A stretch of 64,000 nucleotides of DNA from Limnobaculum zhutongyuii (GTDB taxonomy: Bacteria; Pseudomonadota; Gammaproteobacteria; Enterobacterales; Enterobacteriaceae). The stretch is taken from NCBI RefSeq assembly GCF_004295645.1, contig NZ_CP034752.1, forward strand, positions 558,001 to 622,000, read 5' to 3'. The notes under the pieces are model-generated. The model saw only the letters and a program-made list of their open reading frames with translations. It made no database searches and was not told the DNA's origin. Below, piece by piece: positions 48,098 to 56,823 of this stretch (its first letter is position 1; each line of letters opens with the position of its first letter). A program made the position numbers and the translations under genes.

Positions 48098-50515
48098 ATG
48101 ACAGAGATGTTAAACACGAAAAAATTCCTGCTGTGCAGCTTATTGCTAGCTTCAATGTTATCTAATGCAGTTGCATCTGATAAAAAATCAATAAAATTCA
48201 TATCACAAATCGAAGATATTTCTGTTGGACGTGGTGTCATGACATTTGTTGATAATGATGTAAAACTTATTGCAGCCGAGAAAATAACCTTCCGTACCGA
48301 GTCACCATGCGGTGAATCTACTATAGCTGTCAATGCGAAATCGTTGGGTATGAAGGATGAAGTTTACGTTAGTCACTTAACAAATATCGCTCAGGCCGCG
48401 AAGAACGATGAGTATTATGAGATAACAATAGGCTCGTGCGATAGAGCTAAAAGATCCCAAAAACGGCAATTTATCACTAAAATTCGACCCTGTACTAGTG
48501 CAATCTGCGGAAAAAAATATATTACTAATAAGAACATAATTTGGCTGGATGAATCATTTGATCGGACCGTTAAGAGAAATGCCAGCTTTTTTATGGAAAA
48601 ACCATTTATTTTCGATAAGCAAAATAATATATGGAAGATGACTGGGTGGTATGTAGATAAGGATAAAACTCAAAATGGCATCTCATCGAATAATGCCAAG
48701 AAAATTAAGGCATTTGAAGGTTATACCAATACTAAAGACTTTAGTTCTCTACAGTTTGTTTCTAAATTTACCGTTTACTACCCGTCAGGCACAATAAAAT
48801 CTCAGAACAATTTTGATTCTGAAGGGAAGCTGGATGGTGAAACGAAAAATTACTTTGCAGATGGAAAACTATATCAGATAGCTATTTATAAAAACGGTAA
48901 GGTTGATGGTGTGGTTAGTACTTACCATGAAAACGGTAACATAGAGAGTAAAATGCGTTTTCATCAAGGTGTAGCGGCTGATGGGCAGTGTAATCACTAT
49001 GGTCCCGATGGGCAATTAGAGCGTGAACATGCTTATCTGAATGGTAAATACGATGGTAAATATGTTGATTATTTTCCTGACGGGAAAATAGAAACGGAGT
49101 CATTTTATGCTGGAGGGAAACTCGTTGGTGAATCCAAAGCGTATTATCAGTCAGGGCAATTAAGGAGTATCTCGCGTAATAACGAAGAAGGCTATCGGGA
49201 CGGTAAACAACAGAATTTTAATGAGGAAGGGACTCTCATCACTGAAAGTATCTATAAAGATAGCTTCAATTTGTCGCATAAATCTTGGTATGACAATGGT
49301 AACCGCCGTGAACAAGAACAATGGCGGCAGACTTCTGAAGGCGAAAGTGAAAAGTATGGTGATTTCAAGACGTGGTATGAAAATGGTAAGTTGAAGTCAG
49401 AAACGTCTTATTCAAAGGGACTGGCGGTATCCAATCAGGAATGGTACGAAGATGGTAATAAGAATTTTCTTTCTGAATATAAGGATGGTGAAATAGACGG
49501 AGTACTGAAAGAGTGGGATCGCGTAACAGGGAAACTAATCAAAGAAGAGCACTACGCCAAGGGTAAACAGCACGGTAGCAGTAAACGTTGGGATGCAGAA
49601 ACAGGCAATCTGATTAAAGAAGAAAACTATCAAAACGGCGAATACCATGGGGCATATAAAAAGTACGATGCGAAAACCGGTAAGATAAGAGAGGAAAGGT
49701 CTTATCTTGATGGCAAATTTGATGGTCCATGGAATCAATGGGATGAAGAAACTAATCATCTCGTTAGCGAGAGTTTTTTTAAGCAGGGAAAACGTCAAGG
49801 TATACAGAAAGGATACGATAAAACAACAGGCGAATTAGCGAATGAAGTACTTTATGCTGATGATAGACCTGTCAATGGCTTACAAACCGGAAAGAATTAT
49901 AAAGACGGTAAACTAACTTCCTATGACTGTTATGCGGATGGTTTCAGAAAGGCCAGCCTTAACGAACCTGATGATATAGAAAGCAGAGCTCAAAATAGCG
50001 ATGCCACAGCACAGACGTTATTGGGCCAGTTCTATTTTGAATGTGGTTATTATGATGAAAGTCGAAAAGTGCTCAATCATCCAATTATTCAGTTGCGTCC
50101 TGAGGCGCTTTATCTTCAAGCCCGTATGTATATGCTTGGGAAAGGTGAACCTCTGGATCGCCAAAAATCTATCGACTTGATGTTTAAAGCTGCCGAAGGT
50201 GGTTATGTGCTGGCTCAGAAACAAGTAGGGTTATTATATATTCCTGCTGATGGGCGTATGCTTGATAAAAAGATACCAAGAGATATTAAATCCAATGCCA
50301 CTTTAGCGCGTAAGTGGATTTTGGCGGCTGCTGAGCAAAATGATGTTGAATCTTTATATGTTTTAGGGGTAATGAGTGAAACTGGCGTTGGCGTTAAGAA
50401 AAACCTGCGTCAAGCTCTGGAATACTATGATCAAGCCGCTGAAGCTGGTTTTAATAGAGCATATGTTCGAAGCGTCAAAATAAGAGAAGATGCAAAAGTA
50501 AAAAGTAAAAAGTAA
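48098..50515 (+). CDS. Secreted YwqK/MORN-repeat protein with C-terminal Sel1 repeats
   Basis: An 805-residue exported protein that I cannot name. Signal peptide about 1-27 (ending AVAS). N-terminal region of about 200 residues with five cysteines (PCGES, GSCDR, RPCTSAICGKK), likely disulfide-bonded. From about 226 to 615 come some 16 repeats of about 24 residues with the pattern YFxDGKLxxExxYxNGKxDG (YwqK/MORN type); in the later repeats Y becomes WDxxTGKL. The C-terminus (about 620-795) has Sel1-like helical repeats (AQTLLGQFYF, QARMYMLGKGEPLDRQKSID, LYVLGVMSETGVGVKKNLRQA). MORN/YwqK repeats are often found in secreted toxin-immunity or envelope proteins, but no toxin domain is seen. A monocistronic gene with GGAT upstream; a 7-base tandem repeat overlaps its stop. 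Confidence 0.85.
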   Translation: MTEMLNTKKFLLCSLLLASMLSNAVASDKKSIKFISQIEDISVGRGVMTFVDNDVKLIAAEKITFRTESPCGESTIAVNAKSLGMKDEVYVSHLTNIAQAAKNDEYYEITIGSCDRAKRSQKRQFITKIRPCTSAICGKKYITNKNIIWLDESFDRTVKRNASFFMEKPFIFDKQNNIWKMTGWYVDKDKTQNGISSNNAKKIKAFEGYTNTKDFSSLQFVSKFTVYYPSGTIKSQNNFDSEGKLDGETKNYFADGKLYQIAIYKNGKVDGVVSTYHENGNIESKMRFHQGVAADGQCNHYGPDGQLEREHAYLNGKYDGKYVDYFPDGKIETESFYAGGKLVGESKAYYQSGQLRSISRNNEEGYRDGKQQNFNEEGTLITESIYKDSFNLSHKSWYDNGNRREQEQWRQTSEGESEKYGDFKTWYENGKLKSETSYSKGLAVSNQEWYEDGNKNFLSEYKDGEIDGVLKEWDRVTGKLIKEEHYAKGKQHGSSKRWDAETGNLIKEENYQNGEYHGAYKKYDAKTGKIREERSYLDGKFDGPWNQWDEETNHLVSESFFKQGKRQGIQKGYDKTTGELANEVLYADDRPVNGLQTGKNYKDGKLTSYDCYADGFRKASLNEPDDIESRAQNSDATAQTLLGQFYFECGYYDESRKVLNHPIIQLRPEALYLQARMYMLGKGEPLDRQKSIDLMFKAAEGGYVLAQKQVGLLYIPADGRMLDKKIPRDIKSNATLARKWILAAAEQNDVESLYVLGVMSETGVGVKKNLRQALEYYDQAAEAGFNRAYVRSVKIREDAKVKSKK

Positions 50516-50528
50516 AAAGTAAAAAGTA
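50494..50528 (+). repeat. Tandem repeat (AAAAGTA)x5 across a stop codon
   Basis: Five perfect copies of AAAAGTA begin in the last codons of the YwqK/MORN gene; the stop TAA (50513-50515) is inside the third copy. The unit is not a multiple of three, but every frame meets TAA within the array, so copy changes alter only the last few Lys/Ser residues. Confidence 0.9.
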
Positions 50529-50564
50529 ATAGAGTGAGAGAGCAAAAAGAATAAATTCCCTCCG

Positions 50565-50582
50565 GGCGGCGTTCGCGCCGCC
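50565..50582. terminator. Hairpin between the repeat-protein gene and nrdG
   Basis: A 7-bp G/C stem (GGCGGCG/CGCCGCC) capped by the very stable loop TTCG, between convergent genes. No T-run follows, so it may rather be an mRNA-end stabiliser. Confidence 0.55.
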
Positions 50583-50758
50583 TAAACTTATGGTTTGAAT
50601 ATGCTGGTTGAAATTAATTCACTGGTGTTTCACCAGATCTATTGTTTTCTCGTTGAAAGATTGACGATGAAACAGATGGTTAGAGCGTAAAAGTATACAG
50701 ATTGCGAGGTATACCGACATTTCTGTACTGAATGAAAGGTAAACTGAAGATGTGATAT

Positions 50759-51223
50759 TTATCGCAATTTATGCACTACCTGGTTACTGCTACCGCGCCA
50801 CAATAGCGATGGATCGGCTAACTCTTTAACAAATTTACCATCGATCAATACATTAATTAAATCCACTACTTGTTGCTGCTCAGGGGTGAGTTCAGACAGT
50901 AAGTATCCGGTCCAGAGCCAGATATCTTTCCCCGGGCACTCTTGTCGCACTCGTTTTACCAGTTTCAATATATCGGGAACGTTCTGCGGATGTAGCGGAT
51001 CGCCGCCGGACAGGGTAAGGCCTTGACGAGAGATTCGAGTATCGTTGAGATCGGCAATAATGCGATCTTCCATTTCAGAGGTAAACAGTACTCCCGAGTT
51101 CAAACGCCATGTGCTTTTGTTGTAGCAACCAGGGCATTGATGAACACAGCCAGAGACAAACAGCGTACAGCGCGTGCCGGGGCCGTTAACAATATCGACG
51201 GGATAGTACTGGTGGTAATTCAT
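50759..51223 (-). CDS. nrdG: Anaerobic ribonucleotide reductase-activating protein NrdG
   Basis: A 154-residue radical SAM activase, same length as E. coli NrdG. The iron-sulfur motif CVHQCPGC places Cys26, Cys30 and Cys33; the SAM-binding LSGGDPLHPQN follows. It creates the glycyl radical on NrdD. It lies 95 bases downstream of nrdD with a hairpin between them. Confidence 0.97.
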   Translation of the reverse strand: MNYHQYYPVDIVNGPGTRCTLFVSGCVHQCPGCYNKSTWRLNSGVLFTSEMEDRIIADLNDTRISRQGLTLSGGDPLHPQNVPDILKLVKRVRQECPGKDIWLWTGYLLSELTPEQQQVVDLINVLIDGKFVKELADPSLLWRGSSNQVVHKLR

Positions 51224-51258
51224 AGTTTAAATATCTGTATCCGGGAAGCGGTTAACTT

Positions 51259-51293
51259 GCAGCAGAACCCGATAACATATTGGATTCTGCTGC
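51259..51293 (-). promoter_or_regulatory. Hairpin between nrdD and nrdG
   Basis: A perfect 9-bp stem (GCAGCAGAA/TTCTGCTGC) with a 17-base loop and no T-run. A processing or stability element that may set the NrdD:NrdG ratio; that is inference. Confidence 0.45.
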
Positions 51294-51318
51294 TTGTCAG
51301 GTTAAAGCAGAGTTTTTG

Positions 51319-53493
51319 TTAGCTGGCCTGACTCTCGCTTTGATCTAACTGGCCATTGCCTAAATGTTTCACGCGGCGTTTTACTTCTTCCTGCTTACCG
51401 GCATTAAACGGACGGGCATCCGGGCTGCCAAGGTAACCACAAACGCGACGCGTTACTGACACTTTGGATGAGTCGTGGTTGCCGCATTTCGGACAGGTGA
51501 AGCCTTTGCTGGTGCACTCAAACTCACCAGAGAAACCACATTCGTAGCACTCATCGATTGGCGTATTAGTTCCATAGTAAGGAACACGGCTGTAGCTATA
51601 ATCCCATACGTCTTCCAGTGCTTTCAGGTTGTGCTGAATGTTTGGATATTCGCCATAACAAATGAAACCACCGTTAGCCAATGGCGGGTAAGGTGCTTCA
51701 AAGTCGAGCTTGTCATATGGATTAACTTTTTTCTCAACGTCCAGATGGAAGCTGTTGGTGTAATATCCTTTATCGGTCACATCTTCAATAACGCCAAACT
51801 CAGTAGTATCTAAACGACAGAAGCGGTTGCACAGGTTTTCACTTGGTGTGCTGTACAGGCTGAAACCGTAACCGGTCTCTTTTTTCCACTCTTCGGTAGC
51901 TACTTTCAGGCGTTGAACGATTTCCACACCTTTGTCGCGCAGTTGCTGGCTATCGTAAGGATGCACTTTATTACCAAACAGCGCATTTACCGTTTCGTGA
52001 ATACCAATGTAGCCCAATGAAATAGAGGCGCGACCATTTTTGAAAATCTCTGAAATGTTGTCATCAGCTTTCAAACGTACGCCGCAGGCACCTTCCATAT
52101 ACAGAATGGGTGCAACACGCGCTTTAATACCGTCAAGGCGTTCGATACGCGTCATCAGGGCGCGTTTAGCCAGCGTCAGGCGTTGCTCCAGAATTTGCCA
52201 GAAGCGGGATTCATCCCCACGTGCTTCCAGCGCAATACGCGGCAGGTTAAGGCTGATAACACCAAGGTTATTACGACCATCGTGGATTTGCTCGCCGTTC
52301 TCTTCATAAACGCCGAGGAAGCTACGACAGCCCATTGGGGTTTTAAATGAACCGGTAACTTTTACCACCTGATCGTAGTTAAGAATATCCGGGTACATCC
52401 GCTTAGAAGCACATTCTAATGCTAGTTGTTTAATATCGTAGTTAGCATCACCGAATCTATGGTTAATCCCATCTTTAATTGCAAATACCAGTTTAGGGAA
52501 CACCGCGGTTTTATGGTTTTTTCCTAACCCGGCAATACGATTTTTCAGAATAGATTGTTGAATCATACGAGATTGCCAACTGGTACCCAGACCAAAGCCA
52601 AAGGTAACAAATGGCGTCTGACCATTGGCGGTATGAAGGGTATTTACTTCATATTCCAGTGACTGGAAGGCGTCGTAGCACTCTTTTTCCGTTCTGGATT
52701 GAGCGTACTCGTCTGCATTCGCAATATTCCACTCTAACGCCACTTTTTTATGTTTGTTATAGCTTTCTGTGACAAATGGCGCGAGTACTTCATCGATACG
52801 GTTAATGGTGGTGCCACCATAAATATGGCTGGCGACCTGAGCGATGATTTGAGCCGTTACTGCGGTAGCGGTAGAAATAGATTTTGGCGGCTCAATTTCT
52901 GCATTGCCCATCTTGAACCCGTTGGTCAACATGCCTTTCAGATCGATAAGCATGCAGTTAAACATGGGGAAGAAGGGGGAATAGTCCAGATCGTGATAAT
53001 GGATTTCGCCACGCTCATGGGCCATGACAATATCGCGAGGCAACAGATGCTGTTTGGCATAATGTTTAGCCACGATACCGGCTAACAGATCGCGTTGGGT
53101 TGGGATAACTTTACTGTCTTTGTTGGCGTTCTCATTGAGCAGGGCGAGATCGCTTTGCTCAACCAGACCTTGAATCTCTTGGTTCAGACGACCACGTTTC
53201 TCCCGTGAAATATCACGATCGTGGCGGTATTCGATATAGGTACGGGCCAGCGTCTTGTAGTTACCGCTCATTAGCTGGTTTTCTACTGCCTGCTGGATCT
53301 CATTAATATCAACAGCGGTTCGGCCTTCCATTTGCTCTGAAACTGCTTTTGCTACGTCGGCACAATAGTCGTCGTCGTAGATATTGGCGGCAGTGGCTGC
53401 ACGTACAATCGCTTCCTTGATTCGTACTTCATCAAAAGGCACTTTGCAGCCATCACGTTTAATCACAACTGGTTTCACTATTGACTCCTTCAC
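51319..53493 (-). CDS. nrdD: Anaerobic ribonucleoside-triphosphate reductase NrdD
   Basis: A 724-residue class III reductase (E. coli 712) that makes dNTPs from NTPs without oxygen. N-terminal ATP-cone (VVIKRDGCKVPFDEVRIKEA), the long catalytic barrel (ARTYIEYRHDRD, YSPFFPMFNCMLIDL, GFGLGTSWQSRMIQ), the zinc-binding cysteines near the C-terminus (CYECGFSGEFEC, CPKCG), and the glycyl radical site VCGYLG with Gly686. Transcribed with nrdG. Two NrdR boxes spaced 31 bp upstream mark it for dNTP-dependent repression. Confidence 0.98.
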   Translation of the reverse strand: MKESIVKPVVIKRDGCKVPFDEVRIKEAIVRAATAANIYDDDYCADVAKAVSEQMEGRTAVDINEIQQAVENQLMSGNYKTLARTYIEYRHDRDISREKRGRLNQEIQGLVEQSDLALLNENANKDSKVIPTQRDLLAGIVAKHYAKQHLLPRDIVMAHERGEIHYHDLDYSPFFPMFNCMLIDLKGMLTNGFKMGNAEIEPPKSISTATAVTAQIIAQVASHIYGGTTINRIDEVLAPFVTESYNKHKKVALEWNIANADEYAQSRTEKECYDAFQSLEYEVNTLHTANGQTPFVTFGFGLGTSWQSRMIQQSILKNRIAGLGKNHKTAVFPKLVFAIKDGINHRFGDANYDIKQLALECASKRMYPDILNYDQVVKVTGSFKTPMGCRSFLGVYEENGEQIHDGRNNLGVISLNLPRIALEARGDESRFWQILEQRLTLAKRALMTRIERLDGIKARVAPILYMEGACGVRLKADDNISEIFKNGRASISLGYIGIHETVNALFGNKVHPYDSQQLRDKGVEIVQRLKVATEEWKKETGYGFSLYSTPSENLCNRFCRLDTTEFGVIEDVTDKGYYTNSFHLDVEKKVNPYDKLDFEAPYPPLANGGFICYGEYPNIQHNLKALEDVWDYSYSRVPYYGTNTPIDECYECGFSGEFECTSKGFTCPKCGNHDSSKVSVTRRVCGYLGSPDARPFNAGKQEEVKRRVKHLGNGQLDQSESQAS

Positions 53494-53872
53494 TAGCTGA
53501 CTGTTTAGTCTTCTTTATTCGTAGTTATCCACAAGAAATACTACCTCCGGGGAGGGGGTTCTTGTGGATGGAATGTGGATAAATCACTATATATAGGCGT
53601 GTTCGAAATTGCGTACACTATATATTGTATCTAGCACAAATAAAAGCCGATTTATTTGACGAAGAACAAGGAATTGATTACTTGCTCATTCTTCAGGCGA
53701 AAATAATCGGAAAAAGTGTGTTTTTTCATCAAATCTATTGTTATTAATTTCAGTGCATTGGTAATAATTACGTAAGTGATTACTATTTGTCCGTGATTCA
53801 GCGTAATAAAACGGTATAATTCCCGGCCTGCCGTATCGTCGGTTCCCCTAATAACGTTTAAATGAGTTTTCT
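53494..53872. other. Divergent nrdD/ygiQ promoter region
   Basis: About 380 bases between the divergent nrdD and ygiQ genes. Next to nrdD it carries two NrdR boxes; the ygiQ side is AT-rich with no clear promoter that I can defend. Confidence 0.5.
53584..53630 (-). promoter_or_regulatory. Pair of NrdR boxes upstream of nrdD
   Basis: Two near-palindromes, CACTATATATAGG (core 53587-53596) and ACACTATATATTGTA (core 53618-53627), match the enterobacterial NrdR-box pattern. Core-to-core distance is 31 bases, three DNA turns, as expected for cooperative NrdR binding. The boxes lie 94-125 bases upstream of the nrdD start codon. Confidence 0.85.
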
Positions 53873-56158
53873 ATGAGTAGCAGCATTAGTCTGATCCAGC
53901 CTGAACGTGACCTGTTTTCCTACACGCCTTACTGGGCGGAGTGTTTTGGCACGGCGCCCTTTTTGCCGATGTCCCGCGAGGAGATGGACACATTAGGTTG
54001 GGATAGCTGTGACATTATTATCGTGACCGGCGATGCTTATGTTGACCATCCCAGTTTTGGTATGGCGATTGTCGGGAGAATGCTGGAAGCTCAGGGGTTT
54101 CGTGTAGGCATCATTGCTCAGCCCGACTGGACTAATAAAGACGATTTTATGCGGCTTGGAAAACCTAATTTGTTTTTCGGGGTAACCGCAGGAAACATGG
54201 ATTCCATGATTAACCGCTATACCGCCGATCGACGTATGCGCCATGATGATGCCTATACGCCGGATAACATTGGCGGTAAGCGGCCGGATCGCGCTACGCT
54301 GGTGTATACCCAACGTTGTAAAGAAGCCTATAAAGAGGTTCCGGTAATTCTTGGTGGAATTGAAGCCAGCCTGCGTCGTATTGCTCATTATGACTACTGG
54401 TCTGATACGGTGCGCCGTTCTGTTTTGGTGGATTCAAAGGCAGATATGCTGGTGTATGGCAATGGTGAACGACCAATGGTTGAACTGGCTCACCGTCTGG
54501 CTGCCGGAGAAGCAATCGCCGATATTCAGGATGTACGTAACACCGCGTTAATGCGTAAAGGGCCTTTGCCGGGCTGGTCAGGGGTAGACTCTACCCGACT
54601 GGATAAGCCGGGACGTATCGATCCTATCCCTCATCCTTATGGTGATGACCTGCCTTGTGTTGATGAAGACAGCCCGTTTGCTCCCGAAAAACAGCCGGTG
54701 GCAAAAGCGGTTATCGTTCAACCCGCTAAACCAAAGCCATGGGAAAAAACGTACGTTTTGCTGCCGTCTTATGAAAAGGTGAAAGCTGATAAAATCATGT
54801 ATGCCCATGCCTCACGTATTTTGCATCATGAGACTAACCCAGGTTGTGCCCGGGCATTATTACAAAAACATGGGGATCGCTATGTGTGGATTAATCCACC
54901 GGCTATTCCCCTGTCGACGGAAGAGATGGACAGCGTATTTGCGCTGCCATATCAGCGAGTTCCTCATCCTGCTTATAACGGTCAGAAACTACCTGCGTAT
55001 GAGATGATCCGTTTCTCCGTTAACATTATGCGCGGCTGCTATGGCGGTTGCTCATTCTGTTCGATTACCGAACACGAAGGGCGCATCATTCAGAGTCGCT
55101 CAGAAGATTCGATTATTCGTGAAATCGAAGAGATCCGCGATAGCGTACCGGGCTTTACCGGTATTATTTCAGACCTCGGCGGGCCAACGGCCAACATGTA
55201 TATGCTACGTTGTCAGTCGCCAAGAGCTGAGCAGACCTGTCGCCGGGCTTCCTGTGTTTATCCTGAAATTTGTCAGCATATGGATACTAACCATGAGCCG
55301 ACCATCAAACTCTATCGTCGGGCCAGAGATTTAAAAGGGATCAAAAAGATCCTGATTGCTTCCGGCGTTCGTTACGATTTGGCGGTGCAGGATCCCCGCT
55401 ATATTAAGGAACTGGCAACCCATCACGTTGGTGGCTATTTGAAGATAGCGCCGGAACATACGGAAAAAGGGCCGCTATCCAAGATGATGAAGCCTGGTAT
55501 GGGCAGCTACGATCGTTTTAAAGAGCTGTTTGATACCTACTCTAAACAGGCTGGTAAAGAGCAATACCTTATTCCTTATTTCATCTCGGCTCATCCAGGT
55601 ACTGAAGATGAAGACATGGTCAATCTGGCGCTGTGGCTGAAGAAGAACCGCTTTCGTCTGGATCAGGTACAAAACTTCTATCCGTCGCCGTTAGCCAATT
55701 CAACCACCATGTATTACACCGGTAAGAACCCGTTATCAAAAGTGGACTATAAAAGCGAAGACGTCACCATTCCAAAAGGGGATCGTCAACGCCGGTTACA
55801 AAAAGCACTGCTGCGCTATCACGATCCGGCTAACTGGCCATTGATTCGCACCGCACTGGAAGAGATGGGATTAAAACATCTGATAGGTAGCCGCCGTGAT
55901 TGTCTGGTACCCGCGGCAACCATTGAAGAGCAAAGAGCGGCTAAACGTAATTTGCGTCAGACGCGCCCTGCGTTAACCAAACATACGGATATTACTCGCC
56001 AGAGAGATCCGGCAAAAGGGCAGCAATCCGCAGAAACCGCGCATAAGCCAACCAATAAAGCGAAAAGCGTTAAACCACAAGGCGGTAAGCAGGAAACGGC
56101 ACCTTCTGCGAAAGGTGGAAAATCGAAGAGTTCAGTCAGGAAAAAGCCGTCTTTTTAA
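53873..56158 (+). CDS. ygiQ: YgiQ family radical SAM protein
   Basis: A 761-residue UPF0313 protein (E. coli YgiQ 739). N-terminal B12-like domain ([25 protein letters not shown]), then the radical SAM domain with CYGGCSFC: Cys389, Cys393, Cys396, and a conserved [19 protein letters not shown] insert. The C-terminal 80 residues are basic and Lys/Gln-rich, as often in this family. Substrate unknown. Confidence 0.96.
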   Translation: MSSSISLIQPERDLFSYTPYWAECFGTAPFLPMSREEMDTLGWDSCDIIIVTGDAYVDHPSFGMAIVGRMLEAQGFRVGIIAQPDWTNKDDFMRLGKPNLFFGVTAGNMDSMINRYTADRRMRHDDAYTPDNIGGKRPDRATLVYTQRCKEAYKEVPVILGGIEASLRRIAHYDYWSDTVRRSVLVDSKADMLVYGNGERPMVELAHRLAAGEAIADIQDVRNTALMRKGPLPGWSGVDSTRLDKPGRIDPIPHPYGDDLPCVDEDSPFAPEKQPVAKAVIVQPAKPKPWEKTYVLLPSYEKVKADKIMYAHASRILHHETNPGCARALLQKHGDRYVWINPPAIPLSTEEMDSVFALPYQRVPHPAYNGQKLPAYEMIRFSVNIMRGCYGGCSFCSITEHEGRIIQSRSEDSIIREIEEIRDSVPGFTGIISDLGGPTANMYMLRCQSPRAEQTCRRASCVYPEICQHMDTNHEPTIKLYRRARDLKGIKKILIASGVRYDLAVQDPRYIKELATHHVGGYLKIAPEHTEKGPLSKMMKPGMGSYDRFKELFDTYSKQAGKEQYLIPYFISAHPGTEDEDMVNLALWLKKNRFRLDQVQNFYPSPLANSTTMYYTGKNPLSKVDYKSEDVTIPKGDRQRRLQKALLRYHDPANWPLIRTALEEMGLKHLIGSRRDCLVPAATIEEQRAAKRNLRQTRPALTKHTDITRQRDPAKGQQSAETAHKPTNKAKSVKPQGGKQETAPSAKGGKSKSSVRKKPSF

Positions 56159-56175
56159 GGACTGAAATTTGTGAG

Positions 56176-56200
56176 GCGGGTGAATATTACATTCACCCGC
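56176..56200 (+). terminator. Terminator after ygiQ
   Basis: A 10-bp perfect stem (GCGGGTGAAT/ATTCACCCGC) with a 5-base loop, 17 bases after the ygiQ stop. The tail TTAAATAAAA is only moderately T-rich. Confidence 0.7.
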
Positions 56201-56225
56201 TTAAATAAAAAGTAGTCTGAATAAC

Positions 56226-56417
56226 TTATCGGTTGCCCGATGAGGTTTTTGAACGGCTATCGGTTTTAAATGTAAAACGCGATCTTGTCTTTTGTCGATG
56301 CTCGTCAGTTTCGTTCGGTGAAACCGAATTTGAGCGGATATCGGTCAGCGTTGTTAGTCTTGGCAGCGAAAAATCTGCCAGCCCCAGCATGTTGGCTCGA
56401 AAGCAGGATAAGTTCAT
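56226..56417 (-). CDS. Possible small protein (63 aa), unrecognised
   Basis: A short open frame opposite to ygiQ. It starts at the ATG at 56417 (MNLSCFRANMLGLADF), with GGGGGGA five bases upstream, and ends just before the ygiQ terminator, so it would share it. The product is basic and Ser/Thr/Arg-rich (RSNSVSPNETDEHRQKTRSR). A two-codon frame ATG CTA TGA overlaps its start. The plus-strand frame over the same bases has no ribosome-binding site. I know no homologue. Its unusually strong ribosome-binding site is the main support; composition alone does not decide. Confidence 0.35.
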   Translation of the reverse strand: MNLSCFRANMLGLADFSLPRLTTLTDIRSNSVSPNETDEHRQKTRSRFTFKTDSRSKTSSGNR

Positions 56418-56823
56418 AGCATCCCCCCGTAAATATCTTAACCACACCTGTTAACTATAGGACAGGCTAATCCATCTGTCCGTTTTTGCTGTCACATTCC
56501 CGTCAAATGTTATCTATCAATACAAGGCCAGAGCTACAGACCGTTTGTTAGCGATAGTCAGAAAATGGTCATCATAAAACCGGATGAATTCGGTTTTTTT
56601 CTGGTTTTTCACTTTCCGCTCATTTTGTGATCTCACACAAATAAGGTAATGAAAGAATTTTCATAAAAATAATATCCAGCTGAATAAGGAGTAACTCATT
56701 TTTTTTCTGATTAATGACTTATTTATGCAATTTTTTTCAAAAAAATCCGTTGAGGCATAACTTTTTTTATCGTTAGCTAACGTCAATTACCTGTGACTAT
56801 TGCTAACTATAAAGACGAACATC
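56418..56823. other. Upstream region of the GH31 gene
   Basis: About 400 AT-rich bases before the glycosidase. The plus strand has a possible CRP site, TTTTGTGATCTCACACAAATAA (56622-56643), whose left half TGTGATCT is perfect and whose right half is poor. No other gene or RNA is seen. Confidence 0.4.
56622..56643 (+). promoter_or_regulatory. Possible CRP site upstream of the GH31 gene
   Basis: The left half TGTGATCT matches the CRP consensus, the right half CA-A-T only partly. Position about 180 bases ahead of the start codon and the sugar-related gene make catabolite control plausible. Confidence 0.35.

Noticed and set aside
48780..49950. DNA-level tandem repeat array in the YwqK/MORN gene
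   Set aside because: Repeats are clear only at protein level; the DNA units have diverged, so no recent tandem duplication is visible.
50494..50528. Phase-variation switch
   Set aside because: All three frames hit TAA inside the 7-base array, so changing the copy number cannot switch the 805-residue protein off.
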